This document shows, one piece after another, positions 50,711 to 61,505 of a stretch of 64,000 nucleotides of DNA. Source of the DNA: Bacillota bacterium (lineage in GTDB: Bacteria > Bacillota > Sulfobacillia > JAJZYS01 > JAJZLH01); contig JAJZLY010000007.1 of the NCBI GenBank assembly GCA_021850485.1, positions 90,973 through 154,972 on the forward strand, written 5' to 3'. Below the pieces are notes generated by a model. It was not told the origin of the DNA. It searched no databases and was given only the letters and a program-made list of their open reading frames with translations. The position numbers and the translations under genes are program-made. Numbering within the stretch: the first letter of the stretch is position 1; the number at the start of each line of letters is the position of its first letter.

Positions 50711-51250
50711 TCAGTGTCTGAACGGGAGACCGAGACTGGTCAAAAGCTCTCTGCCCTCTTCGTCGGTTGCGGCCGTGGTCACAACTGTCACATCCATGCC
50801 GCGCACCTGGTCGATCTTGTCGTACTCAATTTCGGGGAACAATAACTGCTCCTTGAGCCCGAGTGAGTAGTTGCCTCGGCCATCGAATCCGCCTTCGGAA
50901 AGACCCCGAAAGTCCCGGACCCGGGGCAGAGCGGTCGACACCAGTCGGTCCAAGAAGTCGTACATCCGCTCGCCGCGCAACGTGACCTTGACCCCAATGG
51001 CCATGCCCTCACGCACCTTGAAGGCCGAGATGGAGTGCTTGGCCTTGGTGATCACCGGCTTTTGACCGGTGATGATCGCCATGTCAGCAGCTGCAGAATC
51101 GAGTAGCTTGGAGTTCTGAATCGCCGCCCCGACCCCCATGTTGACCACGATCTTGTCCAAGCGCGGCACCTGGTGAAAATTGCGGTATCCAAACCGCTTG
51201 GTGAGCGCTGGTACCGACTCCTGGCGCCACTTGTCGCTGAGACGTGCCAC
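50711..51250 (-). CDS. rplE: 50S ribosomal protein L5
   Basis: A 179-residue 5S rRNA-binding protein with [52 protein letters not shown] and [28 protein letters not shown] 51250 has GGGGGAG 5 nt upstream; an in-frame TTG at 51268 overlaps rplX and is rejected. Confidence 0.97.
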   Translation of the reverse strand: MARLSDKWRQESVPALTKRFGYRNFHQVPRLDKIVVNMGVGAAIQNSKLLDSAAADMAIITGQKPVITKAKHSISAFKVREGMAIGVKVTLRGERMYDFLDRLVSTALPRVRDFRGLSEGGFDGRGNYSLGLKEQLLFPEIEYDKIDQVRGMDVTVVTTAATDEEGRELLTSLGLPFRH

Positions 51251-51264
51251 CTTCGCTCCCCCTT

Positions 51265-51579
51265 TCAATCGAGCACGGTGTCACAGTTGGCGCAAAGGCG
51301 CTGGCTGTGCCCGTCCTCTTTCATCTGGCGCTTCACCTTCACCGGCTGGTGGCAGTGTGTGCAGTAGAGCATCACGTTGGAGGCATCGATGGCGCCCTCC
51401 TTGGTGATGATTCCACCTTGCATGATCTTCTGGGTAGGCTTTTGATGGTGCTTTTGCTTGTGCACACCTTCGACCACCAGCCGACCCTTGTCGGCGATCA
51501 CCTTGAGCACTTTGCCGCGACTGCCACGGTCCTTGCCTGAGATCACGACCACTGTGTCGCCCCGCTTGATGCTCGCCAT
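51265..51579 (-). CDS. rplX: 50S ribosomal protein L24 with a C-terminal zinc-ribbon-like motif
   Basis: A 104-residue assembly initiator with the KOW domain [25 protein letters not shown] and the VNIVKKH-like [11 protein letters not shown]. Near the C-terminus two CxxC pairs (Cys73/76 and Cys96/99) form a likely zinc ribbon, a feature of part of the L24 family. Between rplN and rplE as usual. Confidence 0.96.
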   Translation of the reverse strand: MASIKRGDTVVVISGKDRGSRGKVLKVIADKGRLVVEGVHKQKHHQKPTQKIMQGGIITKEGAIDASNVMLYCTHCHQPVKVKRQMKEDGHSQRLCANCDTVLD

Positions 51580-51580
51580 C

Positions 51581-51949
51581 TCACATCACCTCCGGAGCTA
51601 AGGAGACGATCTTCATGAACTCGCGCTCGCGCAGTTCCCGGGCCACCGGTCCGAAGATGCGGGTGCCGCGGGGCTCCCGATCGTCACGCAAGATCACCGC
51701 TGCGTTGTCGTCAAAACGGATGTGCGAACCATCTGGCCGTTGCTGCGCTGTACGAGTGCGAACCACGACGGCGTGCACGACATCGCCCTTCTTGACCTGA
51801 CCGCCGGGCGCCGCCACCTTGACCGACGCCACGATCACGTCGCCGATGCGCGCATAACGCCGGGTCGAACCTCCGAGCACCTGAATGCACATCAGTTCCT
51901 TCGCACCGGTGTTGTCCGCAACGTTGAGCCTGGTTTGGGACTGGATCAC
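51581..51949 (-). CDS. rplN: 50S ribosomal protein L14
   Basis: A 122-residue protein at the subunit interface. It shows [28 protein letters not shown] and the conserved [27 protein letters not shown]. It starts at GTG 51949 and lies 1 bp from the rplX end. Confidence 0.97.
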   Translation of the reverse strand: MIQSQTRLNVADNTGAKELMCIQVLGGSTRRYARIGDVIVASVKVAAPGGQVKKGDVVHAVVVRTRTAQQRPDGSHIRFDDNAAVILRDDREPRGTRIFGPVARELREREFMKIVSLAPEVM

Positions 51950-51960
51950 GACCTAGCCTC

Positions 51961-52233
51961 CTAACCCTTGTGGGCGGCCACGATTTGGGCTACCCGCCAG
52001 CGCTTGTCACGGGACAGTGGGCGCACCTCGACGATCTCGACTAGGTCACCGACCTTGGCCTGGTTCGCCTCGTCGTGGGCCTTCAGGCGCGTGGTCTTGC
52101 GAATCCGCCGGCCGAACACCGGGTGCTCGGTCAGCCGCTCTACCTCGACCACCACCGTCTTGTCCATCTTGTCGGACACCACCAGTCCGGTACGAACCTT
52201 GCGCTGGTTGCGCCCTGCCGCCTGGTCGCTCAT
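51961..52233 (-). CDS. rpsQ: 30S ribosomal protein S17
   Basis: A 90-residue OB-fold protein with [43 protein letters not shown] and [21 protein letters not shown], all S17 hallmarks. The start overlaps the rpmC stop (ATGA). Confidence 0.97.
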   Translation of the reverse strand: MSDQAAGRNQRKVRTGLVVSDKMDKTVVVEVERLTEHPVFGRRIRKTTRLKAHDEANQAKVGDLVEIVEVRPLSRDKRWRVAQIVAAHKG

Positions 52234-52436
52234 GCCCTCTCCTCCTCAGCCAGCTGCCGTTCGCTCCAGATGGTAGCCACTCGCGCGATGTCCTTGCGCA
52301 CCTGGCGGATTCTGGACGGGTTCTCCAGCCGGCTGGTCGCCGCTTGAAAGCGCAGGTTGAACAACTCGGTCTTCAGTTGGCTGAGCTTGCCGGTCAGTTC
52401 CGTGTCACTCAACTGGCGCACCTCAGACGCTTTCAT
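52230..52436 (-). CDS. rpmC: 50S ribosomal protein L29
   Basis: A 68-residue helical protein near the exit tunnel, with [45 protein letters not shown]. The start overlaps the end of rplP by 14 nt. Confidence 0.97.
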   Translation of the reverse strand: MKASEVRQLSDTELTGKLSQLKTELFNLRFQAATSRLENPSRIRQVRKDIARVATIWSERQLAEEERA

Positions 52437-52860
52437 GAGCCATCTCCCCGCCCGTCTCCCGGGCCACGAACTTGGTGGCGATCGGCAGTTTGTGCCCAGC
52501 TAGCCGCATCGCCTCTTTGGCGGTGGCCTCGTCGACGCCGGCCATCTCGAACATGACCAGACCGGGCTTGACGACGGCGACGTAGTACTCGATCGGGCCC
52601 TTGCCGGACCCCATCCGCACCTCGGCCGGCTTTTTCGTGTACGGCTTGTCCGGGAAGATGCGAATCCACACCTTGCCGACCCGCTTGATGTGGCGGGTGA
52701 GCGCCACTCGGGCTGACTCGATCTGACGGTCGGTGATCCAGGCCGGCTCCATCGCCATCAGACCGTAATCGCCGAAGTGCACGGTATTGCCCCGAGTCGC
52801 CTGCCCCGCACGACGGCCACGCTGCTGCTTGCGGTACTTGCTGCGCTTAGGGGCCAGCAT
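52423..52860 (-). CDS. rplP: 50S ribosomal protein L16
   Basis: A 145-residue protein near the A-site: [30 protein letters not shown] and [24 protein letters not shown] are conserved. It lies between rpsC and rpmC; its ATG overlaps the last base of rpsC. Confidence 0.97.
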   Translation of the reverse strand: MLAPKRSKYRKQQRGRRAGQATRGNTVHFGDYGLMAMEPAWITDRQIESARVALTRHIKRVGKVWIRIFPDKPYTKKPAEVRMGSGKGPIEYYVAVVKPGLVMFEMAGVDEATAKEAMRLAGHKLPIATKFVARETGGEMAHESV

Positions 52861-53585
52861 CAGGCACCACCTCCCGGTACCACCTGGGCCACCGGCGGCT
52901 GGAAGGTCTGGGCCTCACCAGTGGCTGCCGAAGCGGCTTGCGGCTCGCGCGGTGCCTGCCCCGGGTAGATCTCGCCCTTGTTGATCCAGACCTTGACTCC
53001 AATTTGGCCATAGGTGGTCTTGGCCTCGGCGAACCCGTAGTCGATGTCTGCCCGCAGGGTATGCAGCGGCACAGACCCTTCCCAGTACCACTCCTTGCGG
53101 TGCATCTCCGCACCACCCAGGCGGCCAGCGACCATCACCTTGATGCCCTTGGCGTTTTGGCGCATGGCCCGCTGAACGGCCTGACGCATTGCCCGCCGAA
53201 ACGCCACCCGCCGCTCCAGGGCCGTAGCCACGGACTCGGCGACCAATTGAGCTTCGACGTCCGGGCTTTTGATCTCGATGATGTTGACGAACGTCTGCTT
53301 ATCCGTCATCGCCTCCAGGCGACGGCGCAGCGCCTCCACACCTTGGCCGCCCTTGCCGATCACGACGCCCGGCTTGGCTGTGTGGATGTACAGGCGCACC
53401 CGATTGGTGGCCCGTTCGATCTCGATCTTGGCGATGCCGGCGTTAGCCAGCTGGTGCTTCACCTGTTTGCGCAAGAGGTCATCTTCGACCAGGTTGCTGA
53501 CGTAGTTCTTGCGGCCGAACCACCTGGAGTCCCAGGTGTAGATGACGCCGATGCGCATTGACTTTGGATGGACCTTCTGACCCAC
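52860..53585 (-). CDS. rpsC: 30S ribosomal protein S3
   Basis: A 241-residue protein of the mRNA entry channel. It shows [22 protein letters not shown], the KH domain [17 protein letters not shown] and [11 protein letters not shown]. The last 30 residues ([19 protein letters not shown]...) are a Pro/Ala/Gly-rich tail longer than in many homologues. It starts at GTG 53585, 5 bp after the rplV stop. Confidence 0.97.
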   Translation of the reverse strand: MGQKVHPKSMRIGVIYTWDSRWFGRKNYVSNLVEDDLLRKQVKHQLANAGIAKIEIERATNRVRLYIHTAKPGVVIGKGGQGVEALRRRLEAMTDKQTFVNIIEIKSPDVEAQLVAESVATALERRVAFRRAMRQAVQRAMRQNAKGIKVMVAGRLGGAEMHRKEWYWEGSVPLHTLRADIDYGFAEAKTTYGQIGVKVWINKGEIYPGQAPREPQAASAATGEAQTFQPPVAQVVPGGGA

Positions 53586-53590
53586 GCTGA

Positions 53591-53947
53591 CTATCCCTCC
53601 CTCTCGCTGACCACGATCGTGATGTGCGACGTTCGCTTCAAGATGGCGAACATCTGGCCGCGAAATCGAGGGTGTGCCCGTTTCAGGGTTGGGCCCTCAT
53701 CGACCATGGCCTGGGATACGACCAGATCGTCGCGATCCATCTGAAAATTGTTCTCAGCGTTGGCCACCGCCGACTTCAGTACCTTGGCCACCACCGGAGA
53801 GGCGGCCTTAGGGGTGAAGTTAAGGATGGCCAAAGCCTGATCTACCTGCTTGCCTCGGATCTGATTGACCACGATCCGCACCTTGCGAGGAGCGATCCGG
53901 ATGTGGCGGGCGATGGCCTTGGCGCTGCCGCTGACTGTCGTTGCCAT
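53591..53947 (-). CDS. rplV: 50S ribosomal protein L22
   Basis: A 118-residue protein with [62 protein letters not shown] and the C-terminal extended hairpin end. Its ATG overlaps the rpsS stop (TAATG). Confidence 0.97.
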   Translation of the reverse strand: MATTVSGSAKAIARHIRIAPRKVRIVVNQIRGKQVDQALAILNFTPKAASPVVAKVLKSAVANAENNFQMDRDDLVVSQAMVDEGPTLKRAHPRFRGQMFAILKRTSHITIVVSEREG

Positions 53948-54231
53948 TACTTCAGCGCCGAGGAACGCTCGGTGTGCGCCCCATGTCCCTTGAAGGTCCG
54001 TGTGGGCGCAAACTCGCCGAGGCGGTGGCCGACCATCTCCTCAGTCAAAAACACCGGCACGTGCTTTCTGCCGTCATGGACGGCGAGGGTGTGACCAACC
54101 ATCTCCGGCATGATCACAGCCGCCCGAGCCCAGGTCTTGATGATCCGCTTCTCGCTCTGGCGGTTCATCAAGGTAATCTTGGCCATCAGCGACTCCGGCA
54201 CGTACGGACCCTTCTTGGTAGAACGTCCCAT
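53947..54231 (-). CDS. rpsS: 30S ribosomal protein S19
   Basis: A 94-residue head protein: [50 protein letters not shown] and [17 protein letters not shown] are invariant S19 motifs. It lies 10 bp after the rplB stop. Confidence 0.97.
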   Translation of the reverse strand: MGRSTKKGPYVPESLMAKITLMNRQSEKRIIKTWARAAVIMPEMVGHTLAVHDGRKHVPVFLTEEMVGHRLGEFAPTRTFKGHGAHTERSSALK

Positions 54232-54241
54232 GGCTTCCTCC

Positions 54242-55075
54242 CTACCGCTTCTTCCGACGGCTGACGATCATTCGGCTGGATGCCTTCTTCTTCTTGCGGG
54301 TGACCTTGCCCATGGTCGGCTTGCCCCAAGGCGACACCGGAGACGGCCGTCCGATCGGGCTCTTGCCTTCGCCGCCGCCATGCGGGTGGTCCACCGGGTT
54401 CATCACCACGCCGCGCACGGACGGGCGCCATCCCTGCCAGCGGCGGCGTCCGGCCTTGCCGTGCGACTCGTTCTCGTGCTCCAGGTTGCCGACCTGACCG
54501 ACGACGGCCCGGCAAGTCTCCAGCACATAGCGCTGCTCACCGGACGGCAAGCGGAGCAGGACCAACCCCTGATCCTTGGCCATGATCTGCACCGAAGCCC
54601 CGGCGGAACGGGCCATCTGGGCACCGCGGCCCGGTGCCAGTTCGATGGCGTGCACCTGGGTGCCGACCGGGATGTCCTTGAGCGCCAGAGCATTACCCGG
54701 TCGGATCTCAGCGGTGGGGCCGCTCATCACGGTGTCGCCGAGCTTGAGTCCAACCGGAGCCAAGATGTAGGCCTTGGCACCGTCGGCATAGGCGATCAGG
54801 GCCAGCCGGGCGGAGCGGTTGGGATCGTACGCCATCTCCTTGACCACACCGGGGACACCGTCATTCTTGCGCTTGAAGTCGACCAGCCGGTACTGGCGCT
54901 TATGGCCGCCACCGCGATGCCGGGTGGTCATCCGGCCCTGGTTGTTGCGGCCGCCATGACTGCCCTGGCCCTCCAGCAAAGACTTCTCAGGCTGCTTTTC
55001 CGTCAGCTGGGTGAAGTCGGGGATGGCCATCTGGCGGCGGCCAGGCGATGTCGGATTGAAGGTCTTGACCGGCAT
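54242..55075 (-). CDS. rplB: 50S ribosomal protein L2
   Basis: A 277-residue primary 23S rRNA-binding protein of the peptidyl transferase region, with [33 protein letters not shown] and the essential histidine loop [16 protein letters not shown]. Normal length and order between rplW and rpsS. Confidence 0.97.
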   Translation of the reverse strand: MPVKTFNPTSPGRRQMAIPDFTQLTEKQPEKSLLEGQGSHGGRNNQGRMTTRHRGGGHKRQYRLVDFKRKNDGVPGVVKEMAYDPNRSARLALIAYADGAKAYILAPVGLKLGDTVMSGPTAEIRPGNALALKDIPVGTQVHAIELAPGRGAQMARSAGASVQIMAKDQGLVLLRLPSGEQRYVLETCRAVVGQVGNLEHENESHGKAGRRRWQGWRPSVRGVVMNPVDHPHGGGEGKSPIGRPSPVSPWGKPTMGKVTRKKKKASSRMIVSRRKKR

Positions 55076-55078
55076 CAG

Positions 55079-55363
55079 CTACACCCCCTCGAAGAATTCG
55101 ATGGATTTGCCAGGGGCCAACTGCACGACAGCCTTTTTCCAGTCCGACTGATAGCCGGAGGTCTTGCCCTGACGACGCAGCTTGCCGTGCACCCGGCTGG
55201 TACGGACCGCCGTCACTGGCACCTTAAAGAAGGTCTCCACGGCATGGCGGATCTCCGGCTTGGTGGCCTTGGGGTGCACGCGGAAGGTATACATGCCAAG
55301 CGCCATCTGAGCGTTTGACTTCTCCGTGACCAAGGGCCGGATCAGCACCTGCTCGACGTTCAT
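55079..55363 (-). CDS. rplW: 50S ribosomal protein L23
   Basis: A 94-residue exit-tunnel protein and docking site for SRP and trigger factor: VLIRPLVTEKSNAQMALGMYTFRVHPKATKPEI and the FKVPVTAVRTSRVHGKLRR segment. ATG 55363 overlaps the rplD stop (ATGA); the longer frame to 55417 has no support. Confidence 0.97.
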   Translation of the reverse strand: MNVEQVLIRPLVTEKSNAQMALGMYTFRVHPKATKPEIRHAVETFFKVPVTAVRTSRVHGKLRRQGKTSGYQSDWKKAVVQLAPGKSIEFFEGV

Positions 55364-55977
55364 CGGCCGCTCGCCTCCCCCAGCGCCAACAGCGCATCGT
55401 CGGTCAGCACCAGGCAACGGTGGCTGATCACCGCGAAGGCGTTCAGGTCCCGCACCATCATCGCCGCAGACCCCTGCAGGTTGCGGATCGACAACACGGC
55501 CTGACGATCCAGCTGTCCGGTGACCAACAGGGCGCCGGATGCTTCAACAGCTTGGAGCAAGGCGGCCATTTGCTGCGTCTTCGGGGCCTCAAAGCTGAGT
55601 TCCGACACCACGCGCACCTGGCCCTCCAGGGCTCGCTGAGCCAAGGCGGAGGCCAGCGCCTGCCGCTTCAGCCGAGCAGGGATGCTCAGCCGGTAGTCAC
55701 GCGGCGTCGGACCGAAGACGATGCCACCCTTGCGCCAGTGCGGCGAACGGATAGAGCCCTGACGAGCCCGACCGGTGTGCTTCTGACGCCACGGCTTGCG
55801 CCCGCCGCCCCGGACCTGAGCCCGGGTCTTCACTGCCGATGTGCCCTGGCGCTGGTTGGCCATGTAAGCGACCAGTGCCTGATGCAAAAGCGCCTCGTTC
55901 ACCGTGGACTCGAACACCTCGGGCAAGGTTGCCTCTCCGATCGCTTCGCCGATGGCGCTGTAGCGCGGCGCTTTCAT
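55360..55977 (-). CDS. rplD: 50S ribosomal protein L4
   Basis: A 205-residue protein with the extended loop RGGGRKPWRQKHTGRARQGSIRSPHWRKGGIVFGP that lines the exit tunnel. Its ATG overlaps the rplC stop (ATGA). L4 autoregulates the S10 operon in E. coli; no leader was identified here. Confidence 0.97.
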   Translation of the reverse strand: MKAPRYSAIGEAIGEATLPEVFESTVNEALLHQALVAYMANQRQGTSAVKTRAQVRGGGRKPWRQKHTGRARQGSIRSPHWRKGGIVFGPTPRDYRLSIPARLKRQALASALAQRALEGQVRVVSELSFEAPKTQQMAALLQAVEASGALLVTGQLDRQAVLSIRNLQGSAAMMVRDLNAFAVISHRCLVLTDDALLALGEASGR

Positions 55978-56609
55978 GCCCTCACCCGTCCCTTGATCGC
56001 GTCGGTGATCTTCAGCAGAGTGCCGCGCGGACCAGGCACTGCGCCCTGGACCAAAATCAACTGCTGGTCGCCGTGCACAGCTACCACGACCAGATTCTGA
56101 ACGGTCACCAGTTCATGCCCATAGCGGCCAGGCATCTTGCGGCCGCGAAAGACCTTGCCGCCGCCGCCAGACATGCGGGGACCGAGCGAACCGGTCCGCC
56201 GGTGGTACTTGGAGCCGTGGCCCATGGGTCCGCGGTGGAAATTCCATCTCTTGATCACGCCGCTGAACCCTTTGCCTTTGGTCAGACCGCTGACGTCCAC
56301 CTTGGCGCCGGCCTCAAATTGGTCGACGGTCAACTCGTGACCGGCCTCGATCGAGCCGTCCAGGCCGCGCAACTCTCGGATTCGCTCTGGAGTAATCCCC
56401 AGCGCCTTGGTCTGGCCGGCCACGGGCCGGCTGGCCTTACGCCGGCTTCCGATCGCCACCACGGCGGCCTGGTAGCCGTCCTGGGCATCGGTTTTGACCC
56501 GCACCACCCGGCACGGCGGTGCGAGCAGGACCGTCACCGGCACCGCCTTACCGGCGTCGGTGAACACCTGCGTCATGCCCAACTTCTTCGCAAAGATTGC
56601 CCGGCTCAT
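55974..56609 (-). CDS. rplC: 50S ribosomal protein L3
   Basis: A 211-residue early-assembly protein: [23 protein letters not shown], the [37 protein letters not shown] loop and [12 protein letters not shown] are conserved. ATG 56609 has an AGGAGG site; the upstream frame to 56645 overlaps rpsJ and is rejected. Confidence 0.97.
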   Translation of the reverse strand: MSRAIFAKKLGMTQVFTDAGKAVPVTVLLAPPCRVVRVKTDAQDGYQAAVVAIGSRRKASRPVAGQTKALGITPERIRELRGLDGSIEAGHELTVDQFEAGAKVDVSGLTKGKGFSGVIKRWNFHRGPMGHGSKYHRRTGSLGPRMSGGGGKVFRGRKMPGRYGHELVTVQNLVVVAVHGDQQLILVQGAVPGPRGTLLKITDAIKGRVRA

Positions 56610-56619
56610 GTGATCCTCC

Positions 56620-56928
56620 TCAGAGCTTGATCTCGATGTCCACACCGGCCGGCATGTCGAGCCGCATCAGGGCGTCTACCGTCTTGGGTGTGGGCTCTAA
56701 GATGTCAATCAGGCGCTTGTGGGTGCGGATCTCATATTGCTCGCGGATGTCCTTCTCGCCGTTGGGGGCGGTCAGAATGGTGAACAGGCTGCGGTCGGTC
56801 GGCAGCGGAATCGGCCCCACCACCGTCGATCCGTGCCGCCTGACGGTGTCCACGATGCGCTCGGCCGACTGGTCGAGCACGCGGTGGTCGTAGGCCTTCA
56901 GTCGGATCCGGATCTTCTGCTTCGCCAC
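56620..56928 (-). CDS. rpsJ: 30S ribosomal protein S10
   Basis: A 102-residue head protein and NusB partner in antitermination, with [27 protein letters not shown] and the GVDIEIKL end. GTG 56928 lies 14 bp after the tuf stop with a rather weak site (AAGGCGG about 9 nt upstream). Confidence 0.97.
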   Translation of the reverse strand: MAKQKIRIRLKAYDHRVLDQSAERIVDTVRRHGSTVVGPIPLPTDRSLFTILTAPNGEKDIREQYEIRTHKRLIDILEPTPKTVDALMRLDMPAGVDIEIKL

Positions 56929-56942
56929 CTTAGATCGCCGCC

Positions 56943-58145
56943 TTATTCCTTGATCTTGGTGACAACGCCGGCGCCGACCGTGCGGCCGCCTTCGCGAATG
57001 GCAAAACGCAGTCCCTCTTCCATGGCGATGGTGGAGATCAGCTCGATCTCCATCTTCACGTTGTCGCCCGGCACCACCATCTCGACGCCCTCCGGCAGGG
57101 CGACGGAGCCGGTGACATCCGTGGTGCGGAAGTAGAACTGGGGACGGTAGCCGTTGAAGAACGGGGTGTGACGCCCGCCTTCTTCCTTGGTCAAGACGTA
57201 GACCTCGGCAGAAAACGACTTGTGCGGCTTGATCGAGCCGGGCTTGGACAGTACCTGGCCACGCTCGATCTCTTCCTTGTCAATGCCGCGCAGCAGGCAA
57301 CCGACGTTGTCTCCGGCCACGCCCTCGTCCAGCAGCTTGCGGAACATCTCGACGCCGGTGACCACGCTCTTCTTCGGCTTCTCGGTGAAGCCCACGACCT
57401 CGATTTCGTCGCCGACCTTGACCTTGCCCCGCTCGACACGGCCGGTGGCGACAGTGCCACGGCCGGTGATGGAAAACACGTCTTCGACCGGCATCAAAAA
57501 CGGCTTGTCGACGTCGCGCTCAGGGGTCGGGATGTACTCGTCAACCGCGGCCAGCAGCTTGACGATCGGACCGCACCACTGGCAGTCTTCCTTGCCGCAA
57601 CCGCACTCCAGCGCCTTCAGCGCTGAGCCGACGATCACCGGTACCTCATCGCCCGGATAGTCGTATGCGGAGAGTTCCTCGCGGACCTCAATCTCGACCA
57701 GTTCGATCAGCTCCGGGTCGTCCACCATATCCGCCTTATTCAGGAAGACGACGATCTTCGGCACGCCGACCTGGCGGGCCAGCAAGATGTGCTCACGGGT
57801 CTGCGGCATCGGGCCGTCGGTTCCGGCCACCACCAAGATCGCACCGTCCATCTGGGCGGCACCGGTGATCATGTTCTTCACATAGTCGGCGTGTCCCGGG
57901 CAGTCGACGTGGGCGTAGTGGCGGTTTTTGGTCTCGTACTCCACATGCTGAGTGTTGATGGTGATACCGCGTGCCTTCTCCTCAGGCGCGTTGTCGATCG
58001 AGTCGTAGGAACGAAACTCGGCGCCGCCGGAGGCGGCCAGCACCTTGGTGATGGCTGCCGTCAGCGTGGTCTTGCCATGGTCGATGTGACCGATGGTACC
58101 GATGTTGACATGGGGCTTGGTGCGCTCGAACTTCTTCTTGGACAT
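56943..58145 (-). CDS. tuf: Translation elongation factor Tu with a Cys4 insert
   Basis: A 400-residue GTPase that delivers aminoacyl-tRNA. G-motifs are [10 protein letters not shown] (G1), DCPGH (G3) and NKADM (G4). After GSALKALE, the segment [12 protein letters not shown] (Cys181, 183, 188, 191) replaces the usual acidic stretch and may bind a metal. The rest of domain 1 and domains 2-3 look standard. Single tuf copy in this window, between fusA and rpsJ. Confidence 0.97.
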   Translation of the reverse strand: MSKKKFERTKPHVNIGTIGHIDHGKTTLTAAITKVLAASGGAEFRSYDSIDNAPEEKARGITINTQHVEYETKNRHYAHVDCPGHADYVKNMITGAAQMDGAILVVAGTDGPMPQTREHILLARQVGVPKIVVFLNKADMVDDPELIELVEIEVREELSAYDYPGDEVPVIVGSALKALECGCGKEDCQWCGPIVKLLAAVDEYIPTPERDVDKPFLMPVEDVFSITGRGTVATGRVERGKVKVGDEIEVVGFTEKPKKSVVTGVEMFRKLLDEGVAGDNVGCLLRGIDKEEIERGQVLSKPGSIKPHKSFSAEVYVLTKEEGGRHTPFFNGYRPQFYFRTTDVTGSVALPEGVEMVVPGDNVKMEIELISTIAMEEGLRFAIREGGRTVGAGVVTKIKE

Positions 58146-58191
58146 GACTCTTCTCTGCCTCCTCCCCGCTAGGGGTCAGCTTAAGGAATCC

Positions 58192-60303
58192 CTACTTTGA
58201 CTCGCCGCGGCTCTTGACCACGGCTTCGGTGATGTGACGAGGCACCGGGTCGTACTGGGCGAACTGCATGGTGTAGGTGCCGCGGCCCTGGGTCCGAGAG
58301 CGCAAGTCGGTGGCATATCCGAACATCTCGCCCAGCGGTACGGTGCCACGAATGACCTGCATGTGGCCCCTGGCCTCCATGCCTTGGATTTGGCCGCGCC
58401 GGCTGTTCAAGTCGCCGATCACGTCGCCCATATAATCCTCTGGCACGATCACCTCCACCATCATCACCGGCTCCAGCAAGGTCGGACTCGCCTTGGCGGC
58501 AGCCGACTTGACGGCCATCGAGCCAGCGATCTTGAACGCCATCTCAGAGGAGTCCACCTCGTGGTATGAGCCGTCGACCAGGGAGATCTTCATGTCGATG
58601 GTCGGATAGCCGGCCACCACGCCTGTCAGCAGTGCCTCCCGAACGCCGGCCTCGACCGGTGCCACGTACTCCCTGGGCACCACGCCGCCGACGATCTTGG
58701 ACTCGAAGACCACACCGGCTCCCCGTTCCAGGGGTTCAACCTCAAGGTAGACATGGCCGTACTGGCCGCGGCCACCGGTCTGCCGGATGTACTTGCCCTC
58801 CGCCTTGGCCGGCTGGGCAATGGTCTCCTTGTATGCCACCTGCGGCTGACCGACATTGGCGGCCACCTTGAACTCTCTGAGCAGGCGGTCGACGATGATC
58901 TCGAGGTGCAGCTCACCCATGCCGGAGATGATGGTCTGCCCGGTCTCCTGGTCCGTCATCATCCGGAAGGTGGGGTCTTCCTCGGCCAGCTTGACCAGAC
59001 TCTGGCCCATCTTGTCCTGGTCCACCTTGGTTTTAGGTTCGATGGCCACCGAGATGACTGGTTCCGGAAACTGCATCGACTCCAGAACGATGGGCTGAGT
59101 CTCGATGGTCAGCGTGTCGCCGGTGGTGGTGTCCTTGAGACCAACGGCCGCCACGATGTCGCCGGTCGCCACTTCGTGGACTTCCTCGCGGTGGTTGGCG
59201 TGCATCCGCAACAGGCGGCTGATCCGCTCGCGACGCCCCTTGGAACTGTTGTAGACGTACGACCCGGCGCTCAGCTTGCCGGAATAGACCCGGAAGAAGC
59301 ACAGCTTGCCCACAAAGGGATCAGTGGCAATCTTGAAGGCCAGAGCCGAAAAGGGCTCGTCGTCAGACGCCGCCCGCACCGCCGGCTCTTCTGTTCCGGG
59401 CAGAATTCCGTTCACCGGTGGTACGTCGAGCGGCGACGGCAGGTAGTCGACAACCGCGTCCAGCAGGCGCTGCACACCCTTGTTGCGATAGGAGGCACCA
59501 GCCAGAACCGGCGTCAGCGTGTTGTCCAGGCAACCCTTGCGCAGAGCAGCCTTGATCTCATCGGGGGAAATCTCTTTGCCTTCCAAGTAGCGCTCCATCA
59601 AGACGTCGTCGTACTCGGCAGCTGCTTCCACCATCACCTCGCGCCAGTGTGCGACCTCGTCGCGCATCTCATCGGGAATGGCCTGCAGTTCACTCTTCTG
59701 ACCCAAGTCGTCCAAAAAGATGACGGCCTGCATGTTGACCAGATCGATCAGACCGCGAAAGGTGGCTTCTTTGCCGATCGGCAGTTGGACTGGAATGGCC
59801 CGCGTGCCGAGGCGATCTTCCATCATGGCGATGGAATGAAAGAAGTCCGCACCCACCGAATCCATCTTGTTCATATAGGCGATACGGGGCACCTGATAGC
59901 GGTCTGCTTGCCGCCACACCGTCTCTGACTGCGGTTCGACGCCGCCCTTGGCGTCGAACACGGCGATGGCGCCGTCCAGCACGCGCAGGCTGCGCTCCAC
60001 CTCGACCGTGAAGTCCACGTGCCCGGGCGTATCAATAATGTTGATTCGATAGTCGCCCCACAGGCAGGTTGTGGCCGCAGACGTGATGGTGATGCCGCGC
60101 TCTTGCTCCTGCACCATCCAGTCCATGGTGGCAGTTCCCTCGTGCACCTCGCCCAGCCGATGAACGCGTCCGGTGTAGAACAACATCCGTTCCGTGGTCG
60201 TGGTTTTGCCAGCATCGATGTGGGCCATGATGCCAATGTTCCTCAGATGGACGATCTCGTCCATCCGCTCCGGGGTCATCTTCTGATCCACCGCTTGTGC
60301 CAT
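58192..60303 (-). CDS. fusA: Translation elongation factor G
   Basis: A 703-residue translocase GTPase: [19 protein letters not shown] (G1), DTPGHVDF (G3), [12 protein letters not shown] (G4) and the domain [16 protein letters not shown] region. ATG 60303 follows AGGTGGTGA at good spacing. Earlier in-frame starts (GTG 60315, ATG 60309) overlap the rpsG stop. Standard position between rpsG and tuf. Confidence 0.96.
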   Translation of the reverse strand: MAQAVDQKMTPERMDEIVHLRNIGIMAHIDAGKTTTTERMLFYTGRVHRLGEVHEGTATMDWMVQEQERGITITSAATTCLWGDYRINIIDTPGHVDFTVEVERSLRVLDGAIAVFDAKGGVEPQSETVWRQADRYQVPRIAYMNKMDSVGADFFHSIAMMEDRLGTRAIPVQLPIGKEATFRGLIDLVNMQAVIFLDDLGQKSELQAIPDEMRDEVAHWREVMVEAAAEYDDVLMERYLEGKEISPDEIKAALRKGCLDNTLTPVLAGASYRNKGVQRLLDAVVDYLPSPLDVPPVNGILPGTEEPAVRAASDDEPFSALAFKIATDPFVGKLCFFRVYSGKLSAGSYVYNSSKGRRERISRLLRMHANHREEVHEVATGDIVAAVGLKDTTTGDTLTIETQPIVLESMQFPEPVISVAIEPKTKVDQDKMGQSLVKLAEEDPTFRMMTDQETGQTIISGMGELHLEIIVDRLLREFKVAANVGQPQVAYKETIAQPAKAEGKYIRQTGGRGQYGHVYLEVEPLERGAGVVFESKIVGGVVPREYVAPVEAGVREALLTGVVAGYPTIDMKISLVDGSYHEVDSSEMAFKIAGSMAVKSAAAKASPTLLEPVMMVEVIVPEDYMGDVIGDLNSRRGQIQGMEARGHMQVIRGTVPLGEMFGYATDLRSRTQGRGTYTMQFAQYDPVPRHITEAVVKSRGESK

Positions 60304-60308
60304 CCCCA

Positions 60309-60779
60309 TCACCACCTGTAGTGGGCGAACGGCCGGTTGGCCTCCGCCATCCGATGCACGTCTTCACGCCGGCGCACGGCTCCACCCTGGCCGATGAAGG
60401 CGTCCGCCAATTCGCCGGCCAAACGCTCCACCATCGTCCGCTCCGAACGCTGGCGGGCGAACTGCACCAGCCACCTCAAACCGAGCGAGAGGCGGCGCTC
60501 CGGTCGAACCTCGACCGGCACCTGGTAGGTTGAACCGCCCACTCGACGGGGGCGGACCTCCAACACCGGCATAATGTTCTTGAGCGCGCCATCTAAAAGC
60601 TCCGGCGCCGGCTGGCCAATCTTCTGGCCGGCCAGATTGAACGCCCCATAGACGATCTTCTCGGCCTGGGTCTTATCGCCGGAGTGCATCACCTTGTTGG
60701 TCAGGCGCGTCACCACTTCCGACCCATACAGTGGGTCCGGGGCAAAGTGCCGATCCGGAATGTGGCCTCTCCTGGGCAA
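60309..60779 (-). CDS. rpsG: 30S ribosomal protein S7
   Basis: A 156-residue head assembly protein with [36 protein letters not shown] and [16 protein letters not shown] motifs and the [13 protein letters not shown] end. TTG 60779 is preceded by AGGGGG, an unusual start for S7 but the only one in position. Confidence 0.96.
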   Translation of the reverse strand: MPRRGHIPDRHFAPDPLYGSEVVTRLTNKVMHSGDKTQAEKIVYGAFNLAGQKIGQPAPELLDGALKNIMPVLEVRPRRVGGSTYQVPVEVRPERRLSLGLRWLVQFARQRSERTMVERLAGELADAFIGQGGAVRRREDVHRMAEANRPFAHYRW

Positions 60780-60805
60780 GGTGGGTCCCCCTCGTGTGGA
60801 CTGTG

Positions 60806-61183
60806 CTACTTGGCCTGCGGCTTCTTGGCACCGTATCGGGAGCGTCCTTGGAACCTCTGGCCGACACCTGCGGCGTCAAGGGTACCACGGACGATGTGGT
60901 AACGCACACCGGGAAGGTCTGGGACGGCGCCGCCTCTGACCAGAACCACGGAGTGCTCCTGCAGATTGTGGCCGATGCCGGGAATGTAGGCGGTGATCTC
61001 CATGCCGTTGGTAAGTCGGACACGGGCGATCTTGCGCAGTGCCGAGTTCGGCTTACGGGGAGTGGTGGTCCTGACCTGCAGGCACACGCCTCGCCGCTGC
61101 GGCGAACCCTTGAGGGCCGGCGACGCCGACTTCACTGTCAGCCTCTTGCGGCCGTGTCTCACCAGCTGATTAATCGTCGGCAC
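60806..61183 (-). CDS. rpsL: 30S ribosomal protein S12
   Basis: A 125-residue decoding-centre protein. The streptomycin-region loops [13 protein letters not shown] and [19 protein letters not shown] are conserved, as are [20 protein letters not shown] and [11 protein letters not shown] 61183 has AAGGAGGG about 9 nt upstream and overlaps the L7Ae-like gene by 14 nt. Confidence 0.97.
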   Translation of the reverse strand: MPTINQLVRHGRKRLTVKSASPALKGSPQRRGVCLQVRTTTPRKPNSALRKIARVRLTNGMEITAYIPGIGHNLQEHSVVLVRGGAVPDLPGVRYHIVRGTLDAAGVGQRFQGRSRYGAKKPQAK

Positions 61184-61439
61184 TCATCGAGCCCTCCTTG
61201 ATCAGGGCGGCACAAGCCGCTCCTACCTCGATCCCCACTGCTCGGCCGAGTTCGGCCATGCCTGGCACTCGCACGATCTCGCATCCCCTCATCCGAGCGA
61301 GCTCGATCAGGGGAGCGATCAGCTTGTCATCGGCGTCGACGGCCACATACAGCACCTGGACCCGGTTCTGGTGCAGTCGCTTGGTCGTTTCTCTGAGCCC
61401 AACCACCTGGCCGCTGCGGTGTTTTCCGAGGCGGTTCAC
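61170..61439 (-). CDS. L7Ae-like ribosomal protein (YbxF/RplGB family)
   Basis: An 89-residue kink-turn-binding protein related to B. subtilis Ybx[52 protein letters not shown] and the small size are typical; YbxF-type proteins bind K-turn RNAs. GTG 61439 has GGAG 9 nt upstream and gives a normal length; GTG 61454 adds five residues without a site. It is the first gene after the str promoter. Confidence 0.92.
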   Translation of the reverse strand: MNRLGKHRSGQVVGLRETTKRLHQNRVQVLYVAVDADDKLIAPLIELARMRGCEIVRVPGMAELGRAVGIEVGAACAALIKEGSMSADD

Positions 61440-61469
61440 TGAGGTGCTCTCCACGCAGACACGCAGGCT

Positions 61470-61498
61470 ATTGTACCGTCCGACCCCGGTGGTGTCAA
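61470..61498 (-). promoter_or_regulatory. Sigma-A promoter of the str/S10 cluster
   Basis: On the minus strand TTGACA (61498-61493) is followed after exactly 17 bp by TACAAT (61475-61470), near-perfect sigma-A elements in a 51-bp gap after rpoC. Transcription should start about 61463, giving a short leader of about 24 nt before the L7Ae-like GTG at 61439. Confidence 0.85.
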
Positions 61499-61505
61499 AC
61501 CTGGA

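Noticed and set aside
54110-55318. A 402-codon plus-strand frame opposite rplB and rplW
   Set aside because: Pure antisense of ribosomal proteins.
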